Assembly: GCF_005222225.1 (NCBI RefSeq)
Contig: NZ_CP036536.1
Location: 396,001-460,000 of the forward strand
Length of the DNA: 64,000 nt
From: Salinimonas lutimaris
GTDB lineage: Bacteria; Pseudomonadota; Gammaproteobacteria; Enterobacterales; Alteromonadaceae
Direction: 5' to 3'
The position numbers were made by a program, and so were the translations under genes. The first letter of the stretch is position 1, and the number at the start of each line of letters is the position of its first letter. The notes below the pieces were generated by a model that saw only the letters and a list, made by a program, of their open reading frames with translations, was not told the DNA's origin and ran no database searches. Positions 10,171-18,322 of this stretch are shown here, piece after piece.

Positions 10171-10203
10171 TATCGGTGTTCAGCGAGGAGCTGAACACCG
10201 ATA
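10171..10203. repeat. 14-bp perfect inverted repeat in the glgA 5' flank
   Basis: TATCGGTGTTCAGC, spacer GAGGA, GCTGAACACCGATA. The two 14-bp arms are perfectly complementary. No T-run follows on either strand, so it is not a classical terminator. It lies 39-71 bp upstream of the glgA start codon and may be a 5' UTR hairpin or a regulator site. Confidence 0.8.
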
Positions 10204-10297
10204 TCCAGCATACAGGGATAACGTATTATCTGAATAACAGTGTTCAATACTTACATGCATTTATCCAGCAAAAATGCTGAAAAATACGTGGCTTGCA

Positions 10298-11380
10298 TTA
10301 TTTTAGCGACAGATACACAGAAAACTGACTGGTTTGGGCTAACGGTCTTACCTGACTGAAATGTTCAGCCAGTAAACCGGGGTAGGGCAGGAACCGGTTT
10401 GCCACCAGATGCAGGGTGCCGTCTTTTGCCAGTACACGTTTAGCATCGCTGATAAAGCGCTTGGTAATACTGTAATCAGTCTTCACACCAGTGTGAAACG
10501 GCGGATTAGTGACAATGTGACTGAACTTGTCGTCTACGCCATGCAGACCATTGGCTGCCAGTAGCTGGCCAGTTACTCCGTTTGCCTGCATGGTGCGGGC
10601 CGCGCAAAACAGGGCCAGCGCACTGACATCCAGCAGTGTCAGCTTAAGGTGTGGTTGCAGTTTATTCAGGTAACTGCCAATGACACCGGCGCCGCAGGCA
10701 AAATCCAGAATGTTACCGTTTAAGTGATTAGGTAGCTTGCTCAGCAGAAGACGCGTGCCGTCATCCAGCTCAGTGTGGCTGAATACACCAGGCAGTGACA
10801 CAATATCCCACTCAAATTCATCAACCTGGTAGGTGCGCTCGTCCAGCCAGTCTTCAAGCCGGAAAACCGGAGTGTTTTCTACCTCGATGGTAATCAGGCT
10901 GCAATGACGGGCAGAGTCGACCTTTTGTGCGGGTCCCAGGTCTGTGGCTAGCTTAGCCGCACTTTTGATACCGCCTTTGTTTTCACCTACCAGATGAATC
11001 CGGCCACCCTCGCGCAGCACTGATCCTGCCATGGTCAGCAGCATCTTTAGCTGATGCTTGGCCTTGGGAATGTAGATAAGAACATCCGAAAAGCGGCGCT
11101 CACCGGTTATAAAGGGGGCAAAGGTATGCAAATGCTTACTGACTTTCTGCGATACACAGAAACCCGACGGATCCTCACTCACATCACGGGTATCCATACT
11201 GTGAGAATGGATGACCCGCACGCTTTCGCTGAAAACATCAAAATACTGATGCAGCACTTCCAGCGGCATATCGCTGAGCTGGTCGGTAAAATAGGCATCG
11301 GCAGGGTTGATGATGAGCCATTCACCCTGCTCAAACAGATCAAGATTGCGCGCCAGTAACTGGCTCTGGTTTGACAACAT
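10298..11380 (-). CDS. rsmC: 16S rRNA m2G1207 methyltransferase RsmC
   Basis: A 360-residue RsmC, which methylates G1207 of 16S rRNA in the 30S subunit using S-adenosylmethionine. It has the duplicated methyltransferase layout: a degenerate N-terminal half and a functional C-terminal half with the SAM motif ILDFACGAGVIGSYL and the catalytic NPPFHTG motif. I chose the ATG at 11380-11378, giving [12 protein letters not shown], because it overlaps the trmB stop as TAATG, a classic coupling arrangement. A longer in-frame reading reaches 11410 but would extend into trmB. It forms a two-gene RNA methyltransferase unit with trmB. Confidence 0.93.
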   Translation of the reverse strand: MLSNQSQLLARNLDLFEQGEWLIINPADAYFTDQLSDMPLEVLHQYFDVFSESVRVIHSHSMDTRDVSEDPSGFCVSQKVSKHLHTFAPFITGERRFSDVLIYIPKAKHQLKMLLTMAGSVLREGGRIHLVGENKGGIKSAAKLATDLGPAQKVDSARHCSLITIEVENTPVFRLEDWLDERTYQVDEFEWDIVSLPGVFSHTELDDGTRLLLSKLPNHLNGNILDFACGAGVIGSYLNKLQPHLKLTLLDVSALALFCAARTMQANGVTGQLLAANGLHGVDDKFSHIVTNPPFHTGVKTDYSITKRFISDAKRVLAKDGTLHLVANRFLPYPGLLAEHFSQVRPLAQTSQFSVYLSLK

Positions 11381-12099
11381 TATTGCGTTCGCTCGTAAAT
11401 CAGATCCCACACGCCATGGCCTAACTTCTGGCCGCGTACTTCAAATTTTGTAATTGGACGATACTCCGGACGCGGTACATAGTCGCCCTGCGTTGCGGTG
11501 TTGGCATAACCCGGCGCTGCATTCATTACTTCAGCCATATGCTCAGCGTAGTTTTCCCAGTCTGTGGCCATATGAAAATGCCCTTTCATCTGCAGTTTAC
11601 TGCGCAGGGTTTCAACAAATTCTGGCTGCACAATACGGCGCTTGTGGTGGCGCTTTTTATGCCATGGATCAGGAAAGTATAGTTGCAGGCGAGCCAGCCC
11701 CTGTTCGGGAATCATCTTGTTCAGTACTTCAACCGCATCATGCTCCATCACCCGCAGATTGGTCAGGCCCAGTTCACCGGCATCATGCAGACACGCGCCT
11801 ACACCAGGACGGTGAACTTCAATACCGATAAAGTCCATCTCGGGATGGTTCGCGGCCATTTCTACCAGCGATTTACCCATGCCAAAACCAATTTCCATCA
11901 CTACCGGGGCGGTCCGGCCGAAAACTTCAGATAAGTCCAGCACAGCATCTTCAAAGTCGATGCCCATGGTTGGCCAGTATTGCTCAAGCGCACGCCCCTG
12001 CGCGTTGGTCAGACGCCCTTCGCGCTTAACATAGCTTTTCACTTTACTGATATAAACACCGGCTGCTTCCGCTTCTGCCTGATTTTTGTATTGCCCCAT
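11380..12099 (-). CDS. trmB: tRNA (guanine-N7-)-methyltransferase TrmB
   Basis: A 239-residue TrmB that makes m7G46 in the variable loop of tRNAs. The SAM-binding motif [17 protein letters not shown], the [17 protein letters not shown] segment and the family signature [16 protein letters not shown] are all visible. Length fits the E. coli enzyme (239). Its TAA stop shares one base with the rsmC ATG. The start ATG at 12099 follows the sequence GAGTAACACT, a weak ribosome-binding site. In many gammaproteobacteria trmB sits close to mutY and yggX, as here, which supports the assignment. Confidence 0.95.
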   Translation of the reverse strand: MGQYKNQAEAEAAGVYISKVKSYVKREGRLTNAQGRALEQYWPTMGIDFEDAVLDLSEVFGRTAPVVMEIGFGMGKSLVEMAANHPEMDFIGIEVHRPGVGACLHDAGELGLTNLRVMEHDAVEVLNKMIPEQGLARLQLYFPDPWHKKRHHKRRIVQPEFVETLRSKLQMKGHFHMATDWENYAEHMAEVMNAAPGYANTATQGDYVPRPEYRPITKFEVRGQKLGHGVWDLIYERTQ

Positions 12100-12233
12100 A
12101 GTGTTACTCGATCTGGCTGTAAAATTAAGTTGCGCGCATTATCCAGCCTGTTCCGGACAATGCAATAAAAAGTCGTTAGTGACGCGCAGTCCAGTACCTC
12201 GCTGTGCGCCTGTTATTGTGCTTTGTCGCGTGT

Positions 12234-12968
12234 TCAGTCAAGCACTTGCCGCAGCACCGAGGCGACTTCTTCAGGTTGCTCAAGTGGCAGCATGTGCGCT
12301 GCATTTTTTATCGGATATAAGGTGCAGTCATTCAGCTTTGCCGCAATGGCGGTCAGTTTATCAAACTGCACCACAGCATCGTCGATGGCGGCAACCAGGT
12401 TCAGATGAAACGGCGCTTTGCGCAGTGCCGGTACCATATCTTCACGCGGGGTGGTGGACTGAGTATGGGCAATCAGCGTCGCTTTGCCCAAATCCTGGCC
12501 CATTTCAGTGATGACCTGACTGACCTGCTCGCTTGGCATGAAGTCAGGGTGCACAAAGTTTTTCAGGTAAGCGGGGTTGTCAGGCTGAAACTGCCCGTTT
12601 TGCAGCATGCTCACCATTTGCTTACGGCGATTGATTTCATCCACACCCAGACCTTCGGGGTTATAGCCAACCAGTGTTAGTGAAGCCACTTTGTCACTAT
12701 TTTGCAGCGCCCATTTACTGGCGATATAGCCGCCCATTGAAAAGCCGACAAGATGCACTTTTTCGCCGTCCAGCACCCGGTCTCCGGTCAGCGCCAGCAT
12801 ATCCTCAAGGCAGGTTGCCCATTGCAAAGGAACATAACGGCGCTGGGTGATAGAAAGCTGGCGCCAGACTGGCAGCCAGATACGCTCGTCGCAAAGTGTT
12901 CCGGGTAAAAATAAAACAGGGGTGCTGTCCACGGGATCTCCACAGTTCCTGACACAGTTGAAAGGCAT
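12234..12968 (-). CDS. Alpha/beta-fold hydrolase (esterase-like)
   Basis: A 244-residue alpha/beta hydrolase. The oxyanion-region motif LFLPGTLCDERIW is near residue 20, the nucleophile elbow GFSMGG places the catalytic Ser at residue 77, and the C-terminal NAAHMLPLEQPEEV supplies the catalytic His. Substrate cannot be read from the sequence. No signal peptide. The ATG at 12968 has an AGAGGTGG sequence about 10 nt upstream. A GTG at 12932 with a closer GGAG would give a start (VDSTPVLFLPG) that fits the family better, so the first 12 residues are uncertain. It is divergent from mutY with only 47 bp between the starts, so the promoters must be very compact or overlap. Confidence 0.85.
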   Translation of the reverse strand: MPFNCVRNCGDPVDSTPVLFLPGTLCDERIWLPVWRQLSITQRRYVPLQWATCLEDMLALTGDRVLDGEKVHLVGFSMGGYIASKWALQNSDKVASLTLVGYNPEGLGVDEINRRKQMVSMLQNGQFQPDNPAYLKNFVHPDFMPSEQVSQVITEMGQDLGKATLIAHTQSTTPREDMVPALRKAPFHLNLVAAIDDAVVQFDKLTAIAAKLNDCTLYPIKNAAHMLPLEQPEEVASVLRQVLD

Positions 12969-13015
12969 GATATCATAGCCACCTCTTTAATCAGACCACG
13001 ACGTAAACACCACAC

Positions 13016-14059
13016 ATGACAGCCAGCTTTTCTGACCAAGTGCTAGCATGGTATGACCTGCACGGACGCAAACATTTACCCTGGCAGCAAGATGTTACGC
13101 CTTACCGGGTCTGGGTTTCTGAGATTATGCTTCAGCAGACCCAGGTCACCACAGTTATTCCGTATTTTGAAAAATTTATGTCCAGCTTTCCCGATGTGCA
13201 GGCACTGGCAAGGGCCCATACTGATGATGTACTGCATCACTGGACCGGTCTGGGTTACTATGCCCGCGCCCGCAACCTGCATAAAGCCGCTATTATTATC
13301 GCGCAGCAATATAAGGGTGAGTTTCCCGGTTCACTGGATGAAGTCATGGCGTTACCGGGAATCGGCCGCTCTACCGCAGGTGCTGTATTGTCGTTATCCC
13401 GGGGCGAGCGGCATCCTATTCTCGATGGCAATGTAAAGCGTGTGCTGGCCCGCTATTACGCCGTAGAGGGCTGGCCGGGGCAAAAGGCGGTAGAAAATGC
13501 CCTGTGGCAGTTTGCCGAGGCAAATACGCCAGCCCGGCGTTGTGGCAATTACACTCAGGCCATGATGGATCTGGGTGCCATGATCTGTACCCGCAGCAAA
13601 CCTGCCTGTGACTCATGCCCACTGCAGCAGGGCTGTCTGGCCTATGCACAGGGCCGCCAGTCAGAATTTCCGGGCAAAAAGCCGAAAAAAGCTATTCCGG
13701 AGCGCAAGGTCAATATGATGGTGTTTATGGAAGGCAACAGCATATTGCTACAACAGCGGCCCTCACAGGGATTATGGGGCGGCTTGTTCGGGTTTATCGA
13801 GTCCCAGGAGCCGGCCGAAGACGTAGCCCGTGAGCGCGGTCTGGACGATTTTCAGATAACCTCACTCGCGCCATTTCGTCACACATTCAGTCATTTTCAT
13901 CTGGATATTTCGCCCTTTGTTGTTTTCAATGGCAAAATGACTTCCACCAGGGTGCGGCAAGAAGCCAGTCAACGCTGGTTTGCGTTGCATGAACCGATTG
14001 AAGTCGGGCTGGCTGCCCCCACCAAAAAGATCATAGAACAGTTAAAGCGGACTCTGTAA
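13016..14059 (+). CDS. mutY: A/G-specific adenine DNA glycosylase MutY
   Basis: A 347-residue MutY that removes adenine mispaired with 8-oxoguanine or guanine. Visible landmarks: catalytic Glu36 in [12 protein letters not shown], helix-hairpin-helix [15 protein letters not shown] at about 113-127, catalytic Asp137 in ILDGNVKRV, the 4Fe-4S cysteine cluster beginning [17 protein letters not shown], and a C-terminal Nudix-like 8-oxoG recognition domain starting at about residue 230 ([18 protein letters not shown]). Length equals the E. coli family. yggX follows after 31 bp on the same strand, the usual mutY-yggX pair. Confidence 0.97.
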   Translation: MTASFSDQVLAWYDLHGRKHLPWQQDVTPYRVWVSEIMLQQTQVTTVIPYFEKFMSSFPDVQALARAHTDDVLHHWTGLGYYARARNLHKAAIIIAQQYKGEFPGSLDEVMALPGIGRSTAGAVLSLSRGERHPILDGNVKRVLARYYAVEGWPGQKAVENALWQFAEANTPARRCGNYTQAMMDLGAMICTRSKPACDSCPLQQGCLAYAQGRQSEFPGKKPKKAIPERKVNMMVFMEGNSILLQQRPSQGLWGGLFGFIESQEPAEDVARERGLDDFQITSLAPFRHTFSHFHLDISPFVVFNGKMTSTRVRQEASQRWFALHEPIEVGLAAPTKKIIEQLKRTL

Positions 14060-14090
14060 GCAGGCCGCACAACCTAAAAGGTAAGTAACC

Positions 14091-14363
14091 ATGAGCCGAA
14101 CCGTTTTTTGCCAGCATTTAAATAAAGAAGCCGAAGGGCTGGATTTTCAGCTGTACCCGGGCGAACTGGGCAAGCGTATTTTTGACAATATCTCCAAAGA
14201 AGCCTGGGCTGAGTGGCAAAAAAAGCAGACTATGCTGATTAACGAAAATAAGCTGAATATGATGCAGCCCGAAGCACGTAAATTCTTAGAAGAACAGATG
14301 AGCGCATTTTTGTTTGAAGGGCAGGAACCGACTATTGAAGGCTATGTCCCGCCGGAAAAGTAA
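14091..14363 (+). CDS. yggX: Fe(2+)-trafficking / oxidative damage protection protein YggX
   Basis: A 90-residue YggX with the conserved Cys7 in RTVFCQHL, the [17 protein letters not shown] segment and a glutamate-rich C-terminus. The family protects iron-sulfur clusters such as that of MutY from oxidative damage and has been proposed to traffic Fe(2+). It is preceded by AAGGTAAGTAACC, a good ribosome-binding site, and is probably co-transcribed with mutY. Confidence 0.96.
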   Translation: MSRTVFCQHLNKEAEGLDFQLYPGELGKRIFDNISKEAWAEWQKKQTMLINENKLNMMQPEARKFLEEQMSAFLFEGQEPTIEGYVPPEK

Positions 14364-14423
14364 ACAAAAAAAGTCTTTTTGAGTAGTTATTGTGCAAGCA
14401 GACAGTTTTTTGAAAAAAAGGTG

Positions 14424-14452
14424 TTGACGCGGGGCCTGAAAATCCGTTTAAT
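14424..14452 (+). promoter_or_regulatory. Sigma-70 promoter for the tRNA-Phe pair
   Basis: TTGACG at 14424-14429, a 17-bp spacer and TTTAAT at 14447-14452, about 50 bp before the first tRNA. Spacing and position fit a strong stable-RNA promoter. Confidence 0.75.
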
Positions 14453-14501
14453 GCACACCCACTGCGATGGTGGCGGCAACGCTACAGCGCTAACCAGTTT
14501 C

Positions 14502-14577
14502 GCCCAGATAGCTCAGTTGGTAGAGCAGCGGATTGAAAATCCGCGTGTCGGTGGTTCGATCCCGCCTCTGGGCACCA
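14502..14577 (+). tRNA. tRNA-Phe (anticodon GAA), copy 1
   Basis: A 76-nt cloverleaf: acceptor GCCCAGA pairs with TCTGGGC and the 3' ACCA is encoded. The D arm is GCTC-AGTTGGTA-GAGC. The anticodon stem GCGGA/TCCGC encloses loop TTGAAAA with anticodon GAA at 14535-14537. The T arm includes GTTCGATCC. It is followed after 54 bp by a second tRNA-Phe. Confidence 0.97.
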
Positions 14578-14631
14578 TGAATACTGCTTTATTTTCGAAT
14601 AAAGCACAGCGTAATAACGCTAACCTGTTTT

Positions 14632-14707
14632 GCCTCGATAGCTCAGTTGGTAGAGCAGCGGATTGAAAATCCGCGTGTCCCTGGTTCGATCCCGGGTCGA
14701 GGCACCA
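14632..14707 (+). tRNA. tRNA-Phe (anticodon GAA), copy 2; insertion target
   Basis: A 76-nt cloverleaf with acceptor GCCTCGA/TCGAGGC and encoded ACCA. It has the same anticodon arm as copy 1 (anticodon GAA at 14665-14667) but a different acceptor and T stem (CCTGG/CCGGG type). Its 3' part and the following terminator are duplicated about 3.08 kb downstream, so this is the probable attachment site of the insert described below. Confidence 0.97.
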
Positions 14708-14761
14708 TCATTGAAGCCCTTGCAGAAATGCGAGGGCTTTTTTGATCCTGCCCCTTAGAAA
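14687..14761 (+). repeat. Left copy of 75-bp direct repeat (att-like, tRNA-Phe 3' end plus terminator)
   Basis: Starts at CGATCCCGGG in the T arm of tRNA-Phe copy 2, covers the tRNA 3' end and terminator, and ends at TTAGAAA. The right copy at 17764-17837 differs by one substitution and one missing C. A weaker match extends left to the anticodon arm (14661). Confidence 0.9.
14714..14743 (+). terminator. Rho-independent terminator of the tRNA-Phe operon
   Basis: AAGCCCT-T-GC, loop, GCG-AGGGCTT followed by six T residues. A copy is present at the right end of the insert. Confidence 0.85.
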
Positions 14762-15125
14762 ATGCTGGAATATACTTACATGATTTTGCTGTTGCCTTCG
14801 AGAGCAGTGACTCCGGCCGAGAAACGATTATTAAATCCTGACTATATTTAAAGAATCATCAGGTGTTTTCATTTTTGAGCCATATATTTTTCAACAACAC
14901 CGTTTATTCTAGCAAGGTGTTAGGGTTATTGGTTACAAATCGTTTAGAAATGGGTGCGTGTATCACTTAATATTTTATTTTTTGCAGCCAAATTTTTATA
15001 GTGAATAAATCGGTGCCACTCTCATAGTGTGGATTACTCAGTTACAGCGTGTGTATTGAAGGCGCAATTCCGATAGAGATGAGTTCATTGTAAAAGTATC
15101 TAGGCCATAAAGCGTATTTGATAAG
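14762..15125. other. AT-rich non-coding stretch at left end of the insert
   Basis: About 360 bp with no convincing reading frame, RNA gene or strong hairpin. It lies downstream of the minus-strand orphan gene that ends at 15126 and is clearly AT-richer than the housekeeping DNA to its left. Confidence 0.6.
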
Positions 15126-16187
15126 CTAATAGAAAAAATCGAATGGGAATGTAATGCTATTTTTACTTGGATACTCTTTACTCAATGTTTTTTCATAGTG
15201 ATTGAAAGGTCTAAATTTTCTCCATTCATGTTCGCTAATATTGTCCATTATCTTCAACGCGTCATAGCTTTTATCAAAGAATAAATGAAATCTGCCCGCT
15301 TCTAATGCTGGAAATGCTTGCAGATGTGTAGGTAATGATACCGTATTATTTACCTCGATCTTTTTTTGGATTGAAGACCCAAATGAACAAGATTTAAAAT
15401 CGCCTATAATGTATTTAGGCCATTGATAAGAAGTGCCGCCTAACACCAATTGAGTATCAACTCCTTTTAGCTTCCTTCCGTGCGGTGAAAATTTTTTGTT
15501 CAATCTGTCTATGATTGATAAGTTGTGAATTAATTTTCGCAAGTAGCGGCTCGTCAAACTAGCTCGTGCTTTTTGACCATTCTTCTTTGAGTTCAGGACT
15601 GATTTTTTTAACTTCTCTATCGTGCGTGATAATTCCGAGGTTACTTCTTCTACACTGAAGAGTTCTTTCGAGTAATATGGTTTTAATCTCGTTTCTAACG
15701 ACACTTTACCGACAGGTGGTTGATCAGGTGCAAAATTAACTAACTTATTGTCTTGTATTGAAAAAAACTGTGATTTCTCCTTCATAGACAGTCCTTCATA
15801 GAACTCAACAACTTTTTCGAATGTGTCTTCCCGGTATTGTAGTATTGTCTTTGGTGTTAAAGGATAGACATACTTTAAGTTGCTGGAAAGCTTGTTAACT
15901 CTTTGCTCAGCCAAAACTAGTTCATTACCCAACTCTCCATATTCCTTTGTCTGAACGATCCTGCTAGACGAAACATATCTCGTCCCATCTAAGTGATCGA
16001 TTTTAGCTGTGCGCTTTCTACGTATAGCACTCATTCGCTTTTTTATCTCACTTCTTCGCTCTGGAAGAATAAAGATGTTTTTCATCCACTCCTGAGAGTT
16101 CACTTTTGTTGATTCTCGTACCCCGCTCGCAACAACAAATGTTTCATCAATAAAGGCATGGCACTTCTTCAAATCTGATAAGGTCAT
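15126..16187 (-). CDS. Orphan hypothetical protein in tRNA-Phe insert
   Basis: A 353-residue protein that I do not recognise. It has no signal peptide or membrane segment, is basic overall, and has a Lys/Arg-rich probably helical segment at about 190-245. A C-terminal third with more mixed hydrophobic content ends in the aromatic run FPFDFFY. Two short basic stretches near the N-terminus (KKRMSAIRRKRTAK at about 49-62) could bind nucleic acid, but that is a guess from composition. The start ATG at 16187 has no clear ribosome-binding site, so the N-terminus is uncertain. Codon use is AT-rich compared with the flanking housekeeping genes, consistent with acquisition by transfer. It is transcribed away from the two small genes to its right. 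Confidence 0.6.
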   Translation of the reverse strand: MTLSDLKKCHAFIDETFVVASGVRESTKVNSQEWMKNIFILPERRSEIKKRMSAIRRKRTAKIDHLDGTRYVSSSRIVQTKEYGELGNELVLAEQRVNKLSSNLKYVYPLTPKTILQYREDTFEKVVEFYEGLSMKEKSQFFSIQDNKLVNFAPDQPPVGKVSLETRLKPYYSKELFSVEEVTSELSRTIEKLKKSVLNSKKNGQKARASLTSRYLRKLIHNLSIIDRLNKKFSPHGRKLKGVDTQLVLGGTSYQWPKYIIGDFKSCSFGSSIQKKIEVNNTVSLPTHLQAFPALEAGRFHLFFDKSYDALKIMDNISEHEWRKFRPFNHYEKTLSKEYPSKNSITFPFDFFY

Positions 16188-16298
16188 TTGTGGAAATTTT
16201 GTAGGCTGATATCCCCAAACTCTAGCATTGATAGGTGATTGAAAGAAAATTTATTTTTTTAGGTTTGCCAGCTTAAATTTTTTAAAGTCTAAATTACC

Positions 16299-16628
16299 TT
16301 GGATAGTTGGGAAGACTTTAAAAAGATGAAAATTGAAATAGCTTTAACTGAAGGTGCCATCAAGAACAACTACATCAATCTGAGAGGACACCTAACAAAA
16401 TTCTCAAATAAACATATTGGATCTGATGATTTACGAATAAAAGGCAAACCACTTCAATTGGATATAGGTGGTGGCGATGTCTTTGAAACTGATGTTTGCG
16501 GAAAGCATCAGCGCTTTCGCAATCGCACAGCTATGCGGATCTTAAACGTCAGGAATAATCTTCAGCCAAGAGACATTTTGATCGTTGAAAGATACCTAGA
16601 CGACCATTGGAAAGTTTATCGAAAGTAG
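16299..16628 (+). CDS. Small protein, possible B3/EcoRII-N-like DNA-binding domain
   Basis: A reading frame of 109 residues from a TTG at 16299, or 100 residues from the ATG at 16326 (MKIEIALTEGAIKNNYINLR). Neither start has a strong ribosome-binding site. The pattern of a beta-rich core with ETDVCGKHQRFRNR, then LQPRDILIVERYLDDHWKVY, resembles the compact pseudobarrel DNA-recognition domains (B3/EcoRII-N-like) that occur alone or fused to restriction and modification enzymes. This is pattern recognition from memory and needs a profile or structure comparison. The gene is AT-rich like its neighbours and lies about 200 bp upstream of the glycosylase-like gene on the same strand. Confidence 0.5.
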   Translation: MDSWEDFKKMKIEIALTEGAIKNNYINLRGHLTKFSNKHIGSDDLRIKGKPLQLDIGGGDVFETDVCGKHQRFRNRTAMRILNVRNNLQPRDILIVERYLDDHWKVYRK

Positions 16629-16832
16629 GGAACAGTTCTACTCCAGCGGGCGGTGGGGCTAATAACACCCGCAACCATGCCAGCTTCGCTCTCTTATCCC
16701 TGTGGGAATTGATTAGAAGCAGTAGGCGCATAAGTCATTTATGCAGAATTGTTGGCGTAATTGATTTAGGTGTTGAATCGTGAATGGCTGACGGTGGGAA
16801 AGACCACATTTCTGAAGTTTAGAGGAACAAAT

Positions 16833-17559
16833 ATGTTACCAACACACGGCAAAATTGAGTGCAGAATTTGCTTCGGCGACCAAAATGAAAAAACGATTAA
16901 ACCAGCTGCAAACTGGAAAATGATAAATGATAAATGATCCTGGAGCATGGGGAAGTGATAAACCAGAGTATCTAATCCTTGGATTTTCAAAAGGCTCAAC
17001 ACAAGCTGGTATATATGATAACGGTCGCTTTGAAGATGTTGCCTTTGCGAAAATGAGAGGACGTTTGTCAGAGGTTCTTAAGGCATTGGGTCTAATATCA
17101 CAGGAAGAAACCGTTGATGAAAGAATAGCAGACCCCAAGTCAAAAATTGCATTCGGTTCTTTGATTAGGTGCAGTGTGTCCCGTGCTGATGATAAAAATG
17201 GAATTTACTCATGTACTGGCCCTATTATTAATAAATCTTTTAATGAAATACCGGATGTTATTGCGAACTGTTCTGAGAAATACCTAAAAGCACTCCCAAG
17301 AGAATTAAAAGCGGTAATAATGCTCGGTAATTCTGACCAATACGTAAAGGCAGTCAGAAGGCTACTCGAGAGAATGTTTTCAGGAACTTATCGGGTAATC
17401 AATGATATGGCTGTCTGGGCAGATGGAAAAGTTTGGGTTCACACCGCACATCCATCAGGCCTAAATGGTCATTTTAATACTTGGCTGACTAGCGAAACTA
17501 GCTCAGGGTATAAGCGAATTCAGGCTTTGGATGCAATGACACAGATAACGGAGGATTAG
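16833..17559 (+). pseudogene. Uracil-DNA-glycosylase-superfamily-like protein, frame broken by 7-bp duplication
   Basis: The original start is probably the ATG at 16833, with AGAGGA seven nt upstream. That frame gives 34 codons including a CRIC cysteine pair and stops at TGA 16935-16937. The rest of the protein (210 residues from ATG 16927) is in another frame. The break coincides with a tandem GATAAAT duplication at 16922-16935. Removing one 7-bp copy fuses both parts into one 239-residue reading frame. The main part has UDG-superfamily-like landmarks: a motif-A-like LILGFSKGST near its start and a motif-B-like HTAHPSGLNGHF near its end. The downstream part might still be translated from 16920 or 16927 by reinitiation. 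Base-excision activity and substrate are inference only. It could act in repair or defence, but nothing here proves either. Confidence 0.6.
16922..16935 (+). repeat. 7-bp tandem duplication GATAAAT x2
   Basis: Two adjacent copies of GATAAAT, followed by GATCC. The length of 7 is not a multiple of three, and this is exactly where the glycosylase-like reading frame shifts. Confidence 0.9.
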
Positions 17560-17722
17560 TCATTCTATTGGTCAAAAATGAAATTTATTAACAAGATAGT
17601 GAGTACGTCTAACCAGATTTGGTGTGACGATTTTTCGTCTTGTCACATCGTTTTGACACAAGGAAGCGGCGCTACAGGCCGCGAAAATCAATATGTGACA
17701 TCATTGCGACAAGGCCTATAGA

Positions 17723-17786
17723 GATTGAAAATCTGCGTGTCCCTGCGGCTGCACCGCGCGTTGCGATCCCGGGTCGAGGCACCATC
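17723..17786 (+). pseudogene. Degenerate tRNA-Phe 3' half at right end of insert
   Basis: AGATTGAAAATCT (anticodon arm) and GCGTGTCCCTG match tRNA-Phe copy 2. An 18-bp foreign stretch at about 17746-17763 interrupts the T-arm region, then CGATCCCGGGTCGAGGCACCA resumes in slightly shortened context. The 5' half with the D arm is absent, so it cannot fold into a functional tRNA. Confidence 0.8.
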
Positions 17787-17837
17787 ACTGAAGCCCTTGC
17801 AGAAATGCGAGGGCTTTTTTGATCCTGCCCTTAGAAA
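17764..17837 (+). repeat. Right copy of the 75-bp direct repeat
   Basis: Same orientation as 14687-14761, offset about 3,077 bp, with one substitution (CATCACTG for CATCATTG) and one deleted C (TGCCCTTAG for TGCCCCTTAG). It marks the right boundary of the insert. Confidence 0.9.
17791..17820 (+). terminator. Duplicated tRNA-Phe terminator
   Basis: Identical hairpin and T-run to the one at 14714-14743, carried within the right repeat. It would end plus-strand transcripts leaving the insert. Confidence 0.8.
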
Positions 17838-18322
17838 TCACAGAAACACGCTGACTTAACGGATAGCAAGTAACGCGAAGTTACACTTATCGTTTAGCAA
17901 AGCAATTTGGAACTAGCTCGACACAGTTTTTTGACCAGGTTTGGTATCTATCGAAATAAAGTCACGGATGCAGATACACCTCTCCCGCACATACTTCAGT
18001 GTTTAGTGAATATGGCAATACTTACCACAGTTACTATTATTAGAGCGCTGAGTATCGCAATCACTCATTCCCGTTTATTTTCCTGCTCCATTTCTTTTTT
18101 ATGTTCCTGCCAGCTTTTCATGCAGTACTCCAAAAAATTTTTGTAAATATAGCATACTGCAATAAGCAAGAAGGTTGTTTTTTGTACTATATGCCAAATG
18201 GCAATGCTTTCTGCGGCTTCTCTGAAAAAGCACCATCCCGATTTGCAGTACTCAAAGATGAATGAAAACCATGCTTGTTACGGTCCTGTTGTCAGACGCA
18301 AATTTTTTGACTGGAAATCACT
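17838..18322. other. 485-bp stretch between insert and msrA without a convincing gene
   Basis: No protein-length frame with a plausible start is visible. The only item with a good ribosome-binding site is an 18-codon minus-strand frame at 18065-18121 (GGAG six nt before ATG), too short to call. The nonamer GCAGTACTC occurs at both 18122 and 18244. The msrA promoter must lie in the right part. Confidence 0.5.

Noticed and set aside
14831-14846. 16-bp sequence TTAAATCCTGACTATA shared exactly with 22641-22656 upstream of the PAS chemoreceptor
   Set aside because: One exact 16-mer repeat in 64 kb has a chance expectation of roughly 0.5, the flanks do not match, and only one copy is near a promoter-like position.
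16629-16832. Integron-type attC site in the gap between the two small island genes
   Set aside because: Short inverted repeats are present, but no paired core sites with the required consensus, and no integrase is nearby.
18065-18121. 18-codon minus-strand frame with a good GGAG ribosome-binding site
   Set aside because: Too short and unsupported by any other signal; such frames arise often by chance in AT-rich DNA.
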